Source: Leifsonia poae (lineage in GTDB: Bacteria; Actinomycetota; Actinomycetes; Actinomycetales; Microbacteriaceae). Taken from it: a stretch of 64,000 bases of DNA. Below the pieces are notes generated by a model. The model did no database searches. It was given only the letters and a program-made list of their open reading frames with translations, and had not been told where the DNA came from. The position numbers and the translations under genes are program-made. Positions 44,840 through 53,371 of the stretch are shown piece after piece. Where the stretch lies: assembly GCF_027921845.1 (NCBI RefSeq), contig NZ_BSEN01000015.1, forward strand, positions 630,636 through 694,635, read 5' to 3'. The stretch's first letter is position 1. Every line of letters begins with the position of its first letter.

Positions 44840-45901
44840 ATGCGCACGCGATGGAGTCTGCTCGGTGCTGCGGCGATCTCGGTCGCCCTCGTCGTCTCCG
44901 GGTGCTCGGCGCGCGGCGGCGTCGCGGAGAGTCCACGGTCGCTCACGATGGGCTTCACCGAGCAGGACACCACCGGCGATCCCTTGGCGGACTGGTTCGC
45001 GCGCAGTGTGTTCGCGCTGTCGCACGGGCAACTCGCCATCCGGATCGTCCGCGACTGCTGCGGCGACGGACAGGATGCCGAGACGCGCCTGATCCGGGGC
45101 GTTGCTCGCCACGCGTACGACCTCGGCTGGGTACCAACGCGAGCGTTCGAACGTCTCGGCGTTCCGACGGCGCGTGCGCTGACCGCACCGATGCTCGTCG
45201 ACAGCTACCGACTCCAGCAGGCGGTGGTGGACAGCGCCCTGTCCACCACCGTCTTGACAGACGTGCGGCGCCTCGGGGTCGTCGGGCTGGCGCTCGAGCC
45301 CGGCTTTCTGCGCCGGCCGGTCGCGACGGAGACATCGGGGCCGCTCCGCGCACTGAGCGATTGGCAGAGGTCCACGTTCTCGTCGTACGGGTCCTCCGTC
45401 GAGGCGGCGGCGGTCACCGCGTTCGGTGCACGGTCGGTGCAGCTGAGCCCTCCCGAACGCGACACCGCGTTCGCGAATCGCACCCTGCTGGGCTACGCGA
45501 GCTCGATCGTCGACCAGAACCACGATCATGTGCTCGCCCGCCCGTACATCACGCAGAACATGGCGCTGTGGCCGCGGATGACGGCGCTGATCGCGCATCC
45601 GGGCGTTCTCTCGCTGCTGTCGATGCAGCAACGGGCGTGGCTCGACGACGCCGCCGCGGACGCTCGCGGGCGCACGGGCGCTCTGCGGACCCTCGAGCAA
45701 CGGGCGATCCGGGCCGGATGCTCGGCCGGGACCCACTTCGTGACCGCGGACCTGCGCGACCTCGCCGGGCTCTGGCACGCGCTCGGTCCGGTCTACGCCG
45801 TGCTCGGGCGCGACGAGCCGACCCGCCGCGTGATCCTCGCGATCCTTGCCCTCGATTCGGCCACGCCGGGCGACGGCTCCGCCCCACCTGCCTGCGATTG
45901 A
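44840..45901 (+). CDS. Lipoprotein resembling TRAP-type (DctP) solute-binding proteins
   Basis: The 353-residue protein starts at ATG 44840 with an ideal AGGAGG 6 nt upstream. The signal peptide ends in lipobox VVSGC. The mature part opens SLTMGFTEQDTTGDPLADWFARSV and continues with DLGWVPTRAFERLGV and ALTAPMLVDSYRLQQAVV, reminiscent of DctP binding proteins. No TRAP membrane subunits are near, so it is an orphan binding or sensing protein. A methyltransferase gene follows after 13 nt. Confidence 0.75.
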   Translation: MRTRWSLLGAAAISVALVVSGCSARGGVAESPRSLTMGFTEQDTTGDPLADWFARSVFALSHGQLAIRIVRDCCGDGQDAETRLIRGVARHAYDLGWVPTRAFERLGVPTARALTAPMLVDSYRLQQAVVDSALSTTVLTDVRRLGVVGLALEPGFLRRPVATETSGPLRALSDWQRSTFSSYGSSVEAAAVTAFGARSVQLSPPERDTAFANRTLLGYASSIVDQNHDHVLARPYITQNMALWPRMTALIAHPGVLSLLSMQQRAWLDDAAADARGRTGALRTLEQRAIRAGCSAGTHFVTADLRDLAGLWHALGPVYAVLGRDEPTRRVILAILALDSATPGDGSAPPACD

Positions 45902-45914
45902 CCGAGGGAGCACC

Positions 45915-46712
45915 ATGTCCGCTGACCACCTCACCGGCAACTGGGAGCAGGGAGACGCGTACGAACGGTACGTGGGGCGCTGGAGCAGAGCGGTCGCTCC
46001 GGCCTTCCTGCGCTGGCTCGACGCTCCACCCGGGGAACGCTGGCTCGACATCGGATGCGGCACGGGCGCTCTGACCGAGGCGATCGTCGTCGGATGCGAG
46101 CCGTCGTGGGTCGGCGGGGTGGAGCCGTCCGCAGGATTCCTCGACACGGCCAGAGCCCGGCTGGGGACACGCGCTGACCTGCGGCAGGGGAGCGCGGAGG
46201 CGATCCCGTTCGACGACGACACGGCGGATGTGGTCGTCTCCGGGCTCGTGCTGAACTTCGTCCCGGACCCCGCGCGAGCCGTGACGGAGATGGCGCGGGT
46301 GACACGCCCCGGCGGAACGGTCGCCGCATACGTCTGGGACTACGCGGGAGGCATGGAGCTGATGCGCGCGTTCTGGGACGCCGCGGTGGGGCTCGACCCG
46401 ACGGCGCCGGATGAGGGAGCACGCTTCCCGCTGTGCGAGCCGCACGCTCTCGCGCGTGTCTTCACGGAGGCGGGCCTGGTCGCAGCGGAGACGAACGGGG
46501 TCGAGATCCCGACGACGTTCTCGAGCTTCGACGACTATTGGACGCCGTTTCTCGGCGGACAGGGCTCCGCTCCGACGTATGCGATGTCGCTGACCGACCG
46601 CGATCGCGAGCGGCTCCGCGACGCGCTGCGCGAGCGGGTGTCCACCGAGCCGGACGGTTCCATCCGGATGCATGCGCGCGCCTGGGCGGTGCGCGCCTCC
46701 GTGCCCGACTGA
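45915..46712 (+). CDS. Class I SAM-dependent methyltransferase
   Basis: The 265-residue protein starts NWEQGDAYERYVGRWSRAVAP and has motif I WLDIGCGTGALTEAI and the DVVVSGLVLNFVPDP block of Methyltransf_11 enzymes. GAGGGAG precedes ATG 45915. It is likely co-transcribed with the orphan lipoprotein gene. The substrate is not evident. Confidence 0.88.
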   Translation: MSADHLTGNWEQGDAYERYVGRWSRAVAPAFLRWLDAPPGERWLDIGCGTGALTEAIVVGCEPSWVGGVEPSAGFLDTARARLGTRADLRQGSAEAIPFDDDTADVVVSGLVLNFVPDPARAVTEMARVTRPGGTVAAYVWDYAGGMELMRAFWDAAVGLDPTAPDEGARFPLCEPHALARVFTEAGLVAAETNGVEIPTTFSSFDDYWTPFLGGQGSAPTYAMSLTDRDRERLRDALRERVSTEPDGSIRMHARAWAVRASVPD

Positions 46713-46743
46713 GTAATGCGGTGGACGCCGCCCGCGTCGTGGC

Positions 46744-47040
46744 TCAGCGCCCGATGCGAGCAGCCAGCTGCGCGTCCACGTCCTGGAGCGTCTGCGCGGT
46801 GGTGCGGAGAAACTGCGAGAGGTCGTTCAGACCGCCGATGGTGTTCTGCGCCCCCGAGGTGAACCGGGTGTAGGCGTCGGCGAAGGCCCCCGACGACTTG
46901 TCGGTCGTGAACCCGGCCGCCGTGAGCGCGGAGATCTGCGACTGCAGCTTCGCGAGCGTCGAATTGATCTCGTCCCGGCCGGCGATGAGCCGATCCGCGT
47001 TGCCGTTCAGCTCCTGATACGAGACGTTGATGTTTGCCAT
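46744..47040 (-). CDS. WXG100-family (ESAT-6-like) protein, orphan
   Basis: The 98-residue all-helical protein (MANINVSYQELNGNADRL) has two helices around a turn at GFTTDKSSGAF, where classic members have WxG. GGGGGAA lies before the ATG. WXG100 proteins are secreted as dimers by type VII systems. No EccC, EccB or partner gene is nearby, so it may use a distant system. Confidence 0.85.
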   Translation of the reverse strand: MANINVSYQELNGNADRLIAGRDEINSTLAKLQSQISALTAAGFTTDKSSGAFADAYTRFTSGAQNTIGGLNDLSQFLRTTAQTLQDVDAQLAARIGR

Positions 47041-47273
47041 CCTGGTTCCCCCACATGAATCGTCGAGGGCGACCCCCGCCCCCGGATCTGTTGTTACCTG
47101 ACGAAGCCTATTGACGACACGCTCGGGGCGTCGAGGCATATCTCGGTGTATCACTTCGACCCGGTCCGACGCGAGCCCTGACACGCGCGGACACGCGGGG
47201 TCGCCCACACGGCGTACCAGCACCCGCACCGGTGGCGGCACCGGCGCTAGGCTCGCTCCGACGAGAGGATCCC

Positions 47274-47675
47274 ATGACCGCAGCGAACGGCCGACCAGGC
47301 CGCGTGACCTTCATCGCCGTGCTCGTCTGGCTTCAGGCGTTCTTCGACCTGCTCGGCGGGATCGCCCTGCTGGTGCTGCAGAACGACGCGGAGCTGCGCG
47401 CTCAGCTGGGCGGCTCGACGGGGGTGATCGTCACCGGTATCGTGCTGATCGCGCTGGCCCTCATCATCTTCGCCATCGCACGAGGGCTGCTCCGAGGCAG
47501 CCGCACCGCCCGGGCGATCGTCACCGTCGTGCAGCTGCTGAGCATCGCGTCCGTCATCTACGCGGCCGCCGTGTTCCCCGCGCAGTTGCCGAGCGCCGCC
47601 ATCAGCGCGGCAATCTCCCTGATCGTGATCATCATGCTGTGGAGCGGCCGCGCGGGAGACTTCTTCCGCAGCTGA
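47274..47675 (+). CDS. Small four-helix membrane protein
   Basis: The 133-residue protein has four membrane helices (from VTFIAVLVWLQAFFDLLGGI onward) and a basic RGLLRGSRTAR loop. No family name is recognised with certainty; it resembles DUF7144-like actinobacterial membrane proteins. GAGAGGA precedes ATG 47274, and a TAGGCT box lies about 30 nt upstream. Confidence 0.7.
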   Translation: MTAANGRPGRVTFIAVLVWLQAFFDLLGGIALLVLQNDAELRAQLGGSTGVIVTGIVLIALALIIFAIARGLLRGSRTARAIVTVVQLLSIASVIYAAAVFPAQLPSAAISAAISLIVIIMLWSGRAGDFFRS

Positions 47676-47698
47676 CGCAGGCGCTCACGGTCTGGCGC

Positions 47699-48172
47699 TC
47701 ATCCGCCGACCCGCCCCTCCAGGGCATCGAGGATCGCGCGCTGGCCCTTCACGAGCTTCACCCGCGCCTCGTCGATGTCGACCCAGCGCGCGTCGTCGAT
47801 CTCCGGGAACTCCTGCATCGTGCCCGACCTCGGGGGCCACTCGAGCGGAAAGGTGTTGCTCACGATCGTCCCGGGAGCGAAGTCGGTCTCGGCCGCGAAC
47901 ACGACGACGACCTTGCCCGACGATTGCCGGAACTCGCCGAACGGCTCGTACGCAACGTCCGGCGGCGCCGTGCCCACCTCCTCCGTGAACTCCCGGATGG
48001 CCGCAGCCAGCTCGCCGTCGACGTCCGCCGTCTCGACGATTCCCTTCGGGATCGACCAGGCGGCCTCATCCTTGCCGGACCAGAACGGCCCGCCCATGTG
48101 CGCGATCCACACCTCCAGCGCGGGGGAGCGCCGATACAGCAGGATGCCCGCGCTGCGCACGGCCGCCATCAC
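47699..48172 (-). CDS. Nudix hydrolase
   Basis: The 157-residue protein has the Nudix box GIVETADVDGELAAAIREFTEEVG within an alpha/beta/alpha sandwich, preceded by AWSIPKG. The start AVRSAGILLYRRSPALEVWIAHMGG fits the bis(5'-nucleosyl)-tetraphosphatase-like branch common in Actinobacteria. The precise substrate is unknown. GTG 48172 and ATG 48169 are both possible starts. Confidence 0.9.
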   Translation of the reverse strand: MMAAVRSAGILLYRRSPALEVWIAHMGGPFWSGKDEAAWSIPKGIVETADVDGELAAAIREFTEEVGTAPPDVAYEPFGEFRQSSGKVVVVFAAETDFAPGTIVSNTFPLEWPPRSGTMQEFPEIDDARWVDIDEARVKLVKGQRAILDALEGRVGG

Positions 48173-48331
48173 GATACCGTCCTGGTTGTCCGAGCGATCA
48201 TGACCTCACCTTACGACCGCACCGCAGAGCGAGACGGACTCGTTCTTCGCGGATGGGAGCTCGCGTGTCGCACGACGTCACGAGCGCTGCCCGGCAGCGT
48301 CCCGTGACACGCGGACGACTAACGTGGAAGC

Positions 48332-48790
48332 GTGAACTCCGGCGATGCGTGGGTCGAGGGCCCGAACGGCGAACGATTCTGGGGACGGTTCGGCGCGGCC
48401 GGGCTCCTCGTGCATGATCGCCTGCGCGGCATCCTGTTGCAGCACCGCGCGGACTGGAGCCATTTCGGCGGCACCTGGGGGCTGCCCGGCGGCGCACGCC
48501 ACGCGGACGAGTCCGCCGTCGACGGAGCGCTGCGCGAAGCGCACGAGGAGGCGGACGTTCCCGCCGATGCCGTGAACGTGCTCTTCACGAGCGTGCTCGA
48601 CCTCGGGTACTGGTCGTACACCACGGTCGTCGCCGAGGCCGTGCGGCCGTTCGAGCCGCGCATGGCGGACGTCGAGAGCATCGAACTTCGCTGGGTGCCG
48701 GTGGGGTCGGTGACCGAGTTGCCCCTGCATCCGGGATTCGCGCAATCGTGGCCCGAGCTCCGCGCGCGACTCGTGGGCCTCGACGACTGA
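48332..48790 (+). CDS. Nudix hydrolase (second, different subgroup)
   Basis: The 152-residue protein carries the Nudix box GGARHADESAVDGALREAHEEADV after TWGLPG. It is only distantly similar to its divergent Nudix neighbour. A TAACGT box at 48320-48325 lies 6 nt before GTG 48332, so it is probably leaderless. The substrate is not predictable from the motif. Confidence 0.9.
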   Translation: MNSGDAWVEGPNGERFWGRFGAAGLLVHDRLRGILLQHRADWSHFGGTWGLPGGARHADESAVDGALREAHEEADVPADAVNVLFTSVLDLGYWSYTTVVAEAVRPFEPRMADVESIELRWVPVGSVTELPLHPGFAQSWPELRARLVGLDD

Positions 48791-48802
48791 CGGCGCACGG
48801 CG

Positions 48803-48844
48803 GAGCCGGCACGGCAGAGCCGGCACGACAGAGCCGGCACGACA
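48803..48844. repeat. 14-bp tandem repeat, three copies
   Basis: The unit GAGCCGGCACGACA occurs at 48817-48830 and 48831-48844, with a near-identical unit (GAGCCGGCACGGCA) at 48803-48816. A degenerate fourth unit (GAGCCCGTACGG) follows. It sits between convergent genes. Confidence 0.85.
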
Positions 48845-48857
48845 GAGCCCGTACGGC

Positions 48858-49211
48858 TCAGGAGGCGATGCTGCTTCCCCAGCGCTGGGCGGGCCAGAGG
48901 GCGGATCCGGGGACATCCGTGTAGCCGACCGGGAGGCTCAGGAACGGCGCGGCTCCCGGATAGCTGGCGTGCCCGGGGTAGTCGGGCGCGCCGGGATAGC
49001 TCGGAGTGCCGCGGTACGGCGGCGCGTCGCGAACGAGGAGGCGATCGCCGACGACCGTGCCCAGGTACACGCCGTCCTGTGAGACGACCTCGTCGTCGCC
49101 CCACGGGAACCAGCCGATCCACGTACCATCCGGGTTGAACAGGAAACGCCCGTTCGGCTCGGTGCGGAACGCGATCCAGGTGCCCTGGCTGTCGTGCAGA
49201 TAAACGGTCAT
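48858..49211 (-). CDS. Small beta-rich protein (4-fold beta flower-like)
   Basis: The 117-residue protein consists of short Gly-turn strands (LHDSQGTWIAFRTEPNGRF, DGTWIGWFPWGDDEVVSQ, DGVYLGTVVGDRLLVR), a pattern seen in 4-fold beta flower proteins. A Pro/Tyr-rich tail (SYPGAPDYPGHASYPG) follows. The role is unknown. GAGAGGCG precedes the ATG and a near-ideal promoter lies upstream. Confidence 0.75.
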   Translation of the reverse strand: MTVYLHDSQGTWIAFRTEPNGRFLFNPDGTWIGWFPWGDDEVVSQDGVYLGTVVGDRLLVRDAPPYRGTPSYPGAPDYPGHASYPGAAPFLSLPVGYTDVPGSALWPAQRWGSSIAS

Positions 49212-49250
49212 CGTCGATCGCCTCTCGGGTTGGGCTTCGTCGTTGACTGA

Positions 49251-49279
49251 ATTATCCTCATGTTTGCGGTCGCGTGCAA
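49251..49279 (-). promoter_or_regulatory. Near-consensus promoter of the beta-rich protein gene
   Basis: On the minus strand TTGCAC (49279-49274), a 17-bp spacer and GATAAT (49256-49251) are present. The 5' leader would be about 35 nt. Its presence argues that the divergent polymerase gene starts downstream, near 49326. Confidence 0.75.
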
Positions 49280-49325
49280 CGGGGACGCACCCATGAATGT
49301 CGCCGGCAGCACCGAGAATGGAAGG

Positions 49326-51002
49326 GTGCACATCGTTCTCGACTGGTCGCGTTCCGGCGCCGTCCTGGCCGTGCGCATCGATGACGACGGAGCGATGCGG
49401 GGGGAGCGGACCGTCGACCTCGCCGAGCTGCCCGCGTACGTGCGCGACGCCGAGCGCGAGACGCCGCGCTGGGTCTGGAGCGACACACGCGCCTGGTATC
49501 CGTCGCTGCTCGCGGCGGGCATCCGGATCGAGCGCTGCGTCGACCTGCAGCTCAGCCACACCATCCTGCGGTATTCGACGCTCAGCGCCTCGTCCGCCCT
49601 CGCGCGCCGTCCGGCCGACGCCTGGGATGTGCGGCCGGACGTCGCCGATGAGGCGGTCGAGCATGCCACCCTCTTCGACCTCGACCAACCGGATGACCGT
49701 CCGGAGCCGCGCTCACCGCTGCAGGAGTTCGCCGCCCAGAAGGAGGCGATCGACGGCAGTCAGAGCCCGGGCCGTCTCCGGCTGCTGCTCGCCGCGGAGT
49801 CGGCGGGAGCGCTCATCGCCGCGGAGATGCGTCACGCGGGCCTCCCATACAGCACCGAGCGTCACGATCTGCTGCTCACTGGGCTCCTGGGCCCGCGCCC
49901 GCTTACCGGGGGCCGTCCCGCCGTGCTCGAACAACTGACCTCCGAGATCCGAGCGACCCTCGACGCACCCGCGCTGAATCCTGACAGCCCACCCGAGCTG
50001 CTGCGCGCGCTTCAGCGCACCGGTCTCATCGTCACGTCGACGCGCTCGTGGGAACTGCGCAAGCTGGAGCATCCGGTGATCGAGCCGCTGCTGCGCTACA
50101 AGAAGCTCTCCCGGCTGCTGACGGCGAACGGCTGGACCTGGCTCGACGCCTGGATCCGCGACGGTCGCTTCCGGCCGGACTACCTGCCGGGTGGCGTCGT
50201 GACGGGGCGGTGGGCGACCAAAGGGGGCGGAGCGCTGCAGCTCCCGCGCCAGGTGCGAGGGGCGGTGGTCGCGGATCCCGGATGGAAGCTCGTGGTGGCC
50301 GATGCGGCGCAGTTGGAGCCGCGCATCCTCACCGGGCTCTCGGCCGATACGGCCATGGCGGCAGCCGGCCGCGGGAAAGACCTCTACGAGGGCATCGTCG
50401 CGTCCGGCGCGGTCGACGAGCGTGCGCACGCGAAGGTCGCGATGCTCGGCGCGATGTACGGGGCGACGACGGGGGAGAGCGGTCGGCTCATGCCCCGTCT
50501 CACGCGGGCGTTCCCACGCGCCATCCGGCTCGTCGAAGACGCCGCCCGGGCGGGGGAGCGCGGCGAGGTGGTCACATCGAGACTGGGGCGGAGTTCGCCG
50601 CGACCGGGATCGGCGTGGCTGGCCGCGCAGTCGGCCGCCTCGGGCGCCGACTCGACCGATGCGGAGGAGCGACGCGCGCGCAGCCAGGCACGCGACTGGG
50701 GCCGCTTCACCAGGAACTTCGTGGTGCAGGCGAGCGCAGCGGAGTGGGCGCTGTGCTGGATGGCCGAACTGCGCAAGCAGCTGACGTCGATGGCGCCGGA
50801 ACGCCGGCTCGAGGAGGGCCCGCACCTGGTCTACTTCTTGCACGACGAGGTGATCGTGCACACCCCGGAGGGCCTCGCCGATCGCGCAGCGGACGCGGTC
50901 ACAGCAGCAGCGGCCCAGGCCGGCCGATTGCTGTTCGGCGACTTCCCGGTGGAGTTCCCCGTCACCGCGGCGATCGTCGACAACTACGCCGAAGCGAAAT
51001 AG
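49326..51002 (+). CDS. Bifunctional 3'-5' exonuclease/DNA polymerase (family A-like)
   Basis: The protein has 558 residues from GTG 49326. GAGAAT at 49314-49319 ends 6 nt earlier; ATG 49293 and 49260 are in-frame but fall over the divergent promoter. The N-terminal third is a degenerate exonuclease-like domain. The polymerase part keeps motif A DAAQLEPRIL, motif B VAMLGAMYGATTGES and motif C YFLHDEVIVH, and a GRWATKGGGALQLPR segment before them. It is an actinobacterial polymerase I relative of unclear repair role. Confidence 0.88.
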   Translation: MHIVLDWSRSGAVLAVRIDDDGAMRGERTVDLAELPAYVRDAERETPRWVWSDTRAWYPSLLAAGIRIERCVDLQLSHTILRYSTLSASSALARRPADAWDVRPDVADEAVEHATLFDLDQPDDRPEPRSPLQEFAAQKEAIDGSQSPGRLRLLLAAESAGALIAAEMRHAGLPYSTERHDLLLTGLLGPRPLTGGRPAVLEQLTSEIRATLDAPALNPDSPPELLRALQRTGLIVTSTRSWELRKLEHPVIEPLLRYKKLSRLLTANGWTWLDAWIRDGRFRPDYLPGGVVTGRWATKGGGALQLPRQVRGAVVADPGWKLVVADAAQLEPRILTGLSADTAMAAAGRGKDLYEGIVASGAVDERAHAKVAMLGAMYGATTGESGRLMPRLTRAFPRAIRLVEDAARAGERGEVVTSRLGRSSPRPGSAWLAAQSAASGADSTDAEERRARSQARDWGRFTRNFVVQASAAEWALCWMAELRKQLTSMAPERRLEEGPHLVYFLHDEVIVHTPEGLADRAADAVTAAAAQAGRLLFGDFPVEFPVTAAIVDNYAEAK

Positions 51003-51082
51003 ATCGATGCGCACGCACGCTTCGCGGCATAAACCTGTGTCGGAGTTGGTTGTTGCACACCACCTGACCGAGGATGGAGACC

Positions 51083-51931
51083 ATGACCGACACCGCCACC
51101 GCCCCCACTGATCCGCGCGACATCCTGGCCCGCTACCGCCAGCGCCGCGCGCAGGCCGTCACGGCGCCGAAGGGCAACCTCGCGCTCGTCAACACGCAGT
51201 GGATCACGGGCGACCCGGCCGCTCCCGGGCAGCCGATCTGGGGCATCCCCGGCCTCTGGTCGCCGCTGCCGGCCGGCCAGTCCGGGCTCAAGGTCACGGC
51301 GACGCCGGCCGACGACATCGTGGTCGACGGCACGCTGGTCGACGGAGACGCCATCGTGCGGGGCAAGGACGACGCGAACCCCAGCGAGGTCGTCTTCAGT
51401 GACACCGTCACCGGATTCGTGATCGCCAGCGAAGAGGGCGACTACGCATTGCGCGTCTGGGACTCGAATTCGGAGGCGATCCAGGACTTCGGCTCGATCG
51501 ATGCGTTCGACTTCAACCCCGAGTGGATCGTGCAGGCAGCCTTCACGCCGATCGAGGGCGGCAAGACGGTCGGCTTCGAGCACCTGAAAGACGAGGGGAA
51601 GACCCGCGACATGGTCGTCCCTGGCGAGATCACCTTCAGCAAAGACGGCGTCGACTACAACCTCGCCGCCTTCAAGGCGGGCCGGGCGCTGCAGCTCGTC
51701 TTCTCCGACAGCACGAACGGCGACTCCACCTACTCGGTCGGCCGTTTCCTGTTCGTGGCGCCCAATCCCGACGGGACGGTGACGCTCGACTTCAACCTCG
51801 CGGTTCTGCCGCCGTGCGCCTTCAGCTACAACTTCAACTGCCCGCTGCCTCCGGCGCAGAACCGGTTCTCGGTTCCGATCGAGGCGGGCGAGAAGAACGT
51901 GCTGAACAAGGCGGGCGAGCTGCTGCACTGA
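51083..51931 (+). CDS. DUF1684 domain protein
   Basis: The 282-residue protein begins with a short tail, then an N-terminal part with TQWITGDPAAPGQPIWGIPGLWSPLPAG. It ends in the conserved C-terminal signature NLAVLPPCAFSYNFNCPLPP, followed by NRFSVPIEAGEK, typical of DUF1684. The biochemical role is unknown. ATG 51083 follows GGATGGAG; ATG 51074 is an alternative. Confidence 0.88.
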   Translation: MTDTATAPTDPRDILARYRQRRAQAVTAPKGNLALVNTQWITGDPAAPGQPIWGIPGLWSPLPAGQSGLKVTATPADDIVVDGTLVDGDAIVRGKDDANPSEVVFSDTVTGFVIASEEGDYALRVWDSNSEAIQDFGSIDAFDFNPEWIVQAAFTPIEGGKTVGFEHLKDEGKTRDMVVPGEITFSKDGVDYNLAAFKAGRALQLVFSDSTNGDSTYSVGRFLFVAPNPDGTVTLDFNLAVLPPCAFSYNFNCPLPPAQNRFSVPIEAGEKNVLNKAGELLH

Positions 51932-51956
51932 CCCGTCGGGTCAGGACGCCGTCGGG

Positions 51957-52517
51957 TCAGGACGCGGCGGGTTTGCGTCCGCGTCGGGGGCGGTCGGACG
52001 ACCGCTCCTGCAGAAAGATCTCCGGATGCGCGGCGAGGGTCGCGATGACCTCGTCGATCCACTCGATCGCAGCCTTGGCGCCGAGTTCCGCCGCGCGGTT
52101 CGCCGCCAGCTCGGCGCTCGAGTCGGCGTCGTGGGCGAGCTCGCGGATCTTCTCCACGAACGCTGCTCGATAGTCACGGAGCACACCGTCGGGATCGGCA
52201 TCGGCGAGCGAGACGGCCACCAACACCTGGTCCTGCATCTCGTCCCAGTCGGGGCGGGAATCCTTCGGGCCGGTCGTGAGCCACGCGCGCGCCTGTTCCT
52301 CACCCTGCGCAGTGAGGGCATAGAGCGGCAGCCCGTCGTCGGTGGCGCCCGCCGGCTCCACGAGACCCTGATCGATCATCCGGTCGAGGGTGGAGTAGAC
52401 CTGCCCGGCGTTCAGCTGACGACGGTGCACGGCGCGGGCGAGGAACTCGCCCTGCAATTGCGAACCGTACGCCGGCCCAAGGGTGAGGAGAGCGAGAAAA
52501 CCGTTCTGAACGGACAT
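51957..52517 (-). CDS. PadR family transcriptional regulator
   Basis: The protein has 186 residues from ATG 52517. The winged helix is FLALLTLGPAYGSQLQGEFLAR and AGQVYSTLDRMIDQGLVEPAG, with a C-terminal coiled-coil domain and a basic tail. A TAGCAT box lies 7-8 nt upstream. A CATAC-CGA-GTATG palindrome (52515-52527) covers the start codon and the end of the -10, a likely autoregulatory site. Confidence 0.9.
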   Translation of the reverse strand: MSVQNGFLALLTLGPAYGSQLQGEFLARAVHRRQLNAGQVYSTLDRMIDQGLVEPAGATDDGLPLYALTAQGEEQARAWLTTGPKDSRPDWDEMQDQVLVAVSLADADPDGVLRDYRAAFVEKIRELAHDADSSAELAANRAAELGAKAAIEWIDEVIATLAAHPEIFLQERSSDRPRRGRKPAAS

Positions 52518-52531
52518 ACTCGGTATGCTAT
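52515..52531 (-). promoter_or_regulatory. -10 box and palindrome of the PadR gene
   Basis: TAGCAT (52531-52526 on the minus strand) overlaps the palindrome CATACCGAGTATG (52527-52515), which includes the ATG. Protein bound there would block both polymerase and initiation. Confidence 0.6.
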
Positions 52532-52576
52532 TCCTTTTGCCGCACGACCCCGGCACCGAACCGCCGAATCACAATC

Positions 52577-52606
52577 TTGTAACTTCGCCGGGTTGTGCGG
52601 CATAAT
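52577..52606 (+). promoter_or_regulatory. Promoter of the DUF3145 gene
   Basis: TTGTAA (52577-52582), an 18-bp spacer and CATAAT (52601-52606) are visible. The upstream arm of a long imperfect inverted repeat (about 52535-52602) covers part of the spacer. The leader would be about 105 nt. Confidence 0.6.
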
Positions 52607-52719
52607 TCAAGACATCAGCCTCGTGGCTGCCAATTTCATATCGTGCCCGTGCGTACGCACAGCCTGGTTCCGTCGATCGATCGTTGGGGAAGACGTATCG
52701 AACCGAACGGAGGAAAACC

Positions 52720-53223
52720 ATGGCGGCACACGCAGCTAGAGGAGTGCTCTACGTGCACTCCTCACCTGGCGCGCTCTGCCCCCACATCGAGTGGGCGGCG
52801 GGTCGCGCGATCGGTCGCGCCGTGAATTTCACATGGGAGGCGCAACCGGTGCTCAAGGGCGCCCAGCGCACCGAGTTCTACTGGGATGGACCCCAGGGCA
52901 CGGGTGCCGCGATCGCGTCTGCTCTGCGCGGCTGGGAGCACCTGCGCTTCGAGGTGACGGAGGACGCCGGACTCGGAACCGACGGCGGCCGCTGGATGCA
53001 CACGCCCGACCTCGGAATCTTCTTCGCCCAGACCGACACCGCCGGCAACATGGTCATCCCCGAGGACCGCGTGCGGTACGCGATGGAGATCGCCGGCGCC
53101 AACGCGATCGAGCTCCACCGTGAGCTGCGGCTCGCCCTCGGGCAGGCCTGGGACGACGAGCTCGAGGTGTTCCGGCACGCCAGCGACACGACCTCCGTGG
53201 TCTGGCTGCACAAGGTCGGCTGA
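52720..53223 (+). CDS. DUF3145 domain protein
   Basis: The 167-residue protein (AARGVLYVHSSPGALCPHIEWAAGR start) matches the actinobacterial DUF3145 family. Members are almost always next to the fatty-acid synthase operon, as here. The role is unknown. GGAGG lies 8 nt before ATG 52720. A bidirectional terminator separates it from fabF. Confidence 0.93.
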   Translation: MAAHAARGVLYVHSSPGALCPHIEWAAGRAIGRAVNFTWEAQPVLKGAQRTEFYWDGPQGTGAAIASALRGWEHLRFEVTEDAGLGTDGGRWMHTPDLGIFFAQTDTAGNMVIPEDRVRYAMEIAGANAIELHRELRLALGQAWDDELEVFRHASDTTSVVWLHKVG

Positions 53224-53294
53224 CGAACAACGACTCCCGCGGCGGGCCGGCCCAGGCATCACGCGCTGCCGCCCGCACGCGGTGAAAACGAAAA

Positions 53295-53335
53295 GACCCC
53301 GACCGGTGGCTTCCCGGTCGGGGTCTCTTCTCTTT
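53295..53335. terminator. Bidirectional intrinsic terminator between DUF3145 and fabF
   Basis: A 12-bp GC stem (53295-53306 with 53314-53325) is followed by TCTTCTCTTTTT on the plus strand and, read in reverse, by TTTTCGTTTTC. It can serve both convergent transcripts. Confidence 0.9.
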
Positions 53336-53371
53336 TTGCGCGCGAGCGCTGATGTCGGCGCGCGCTCGGGG

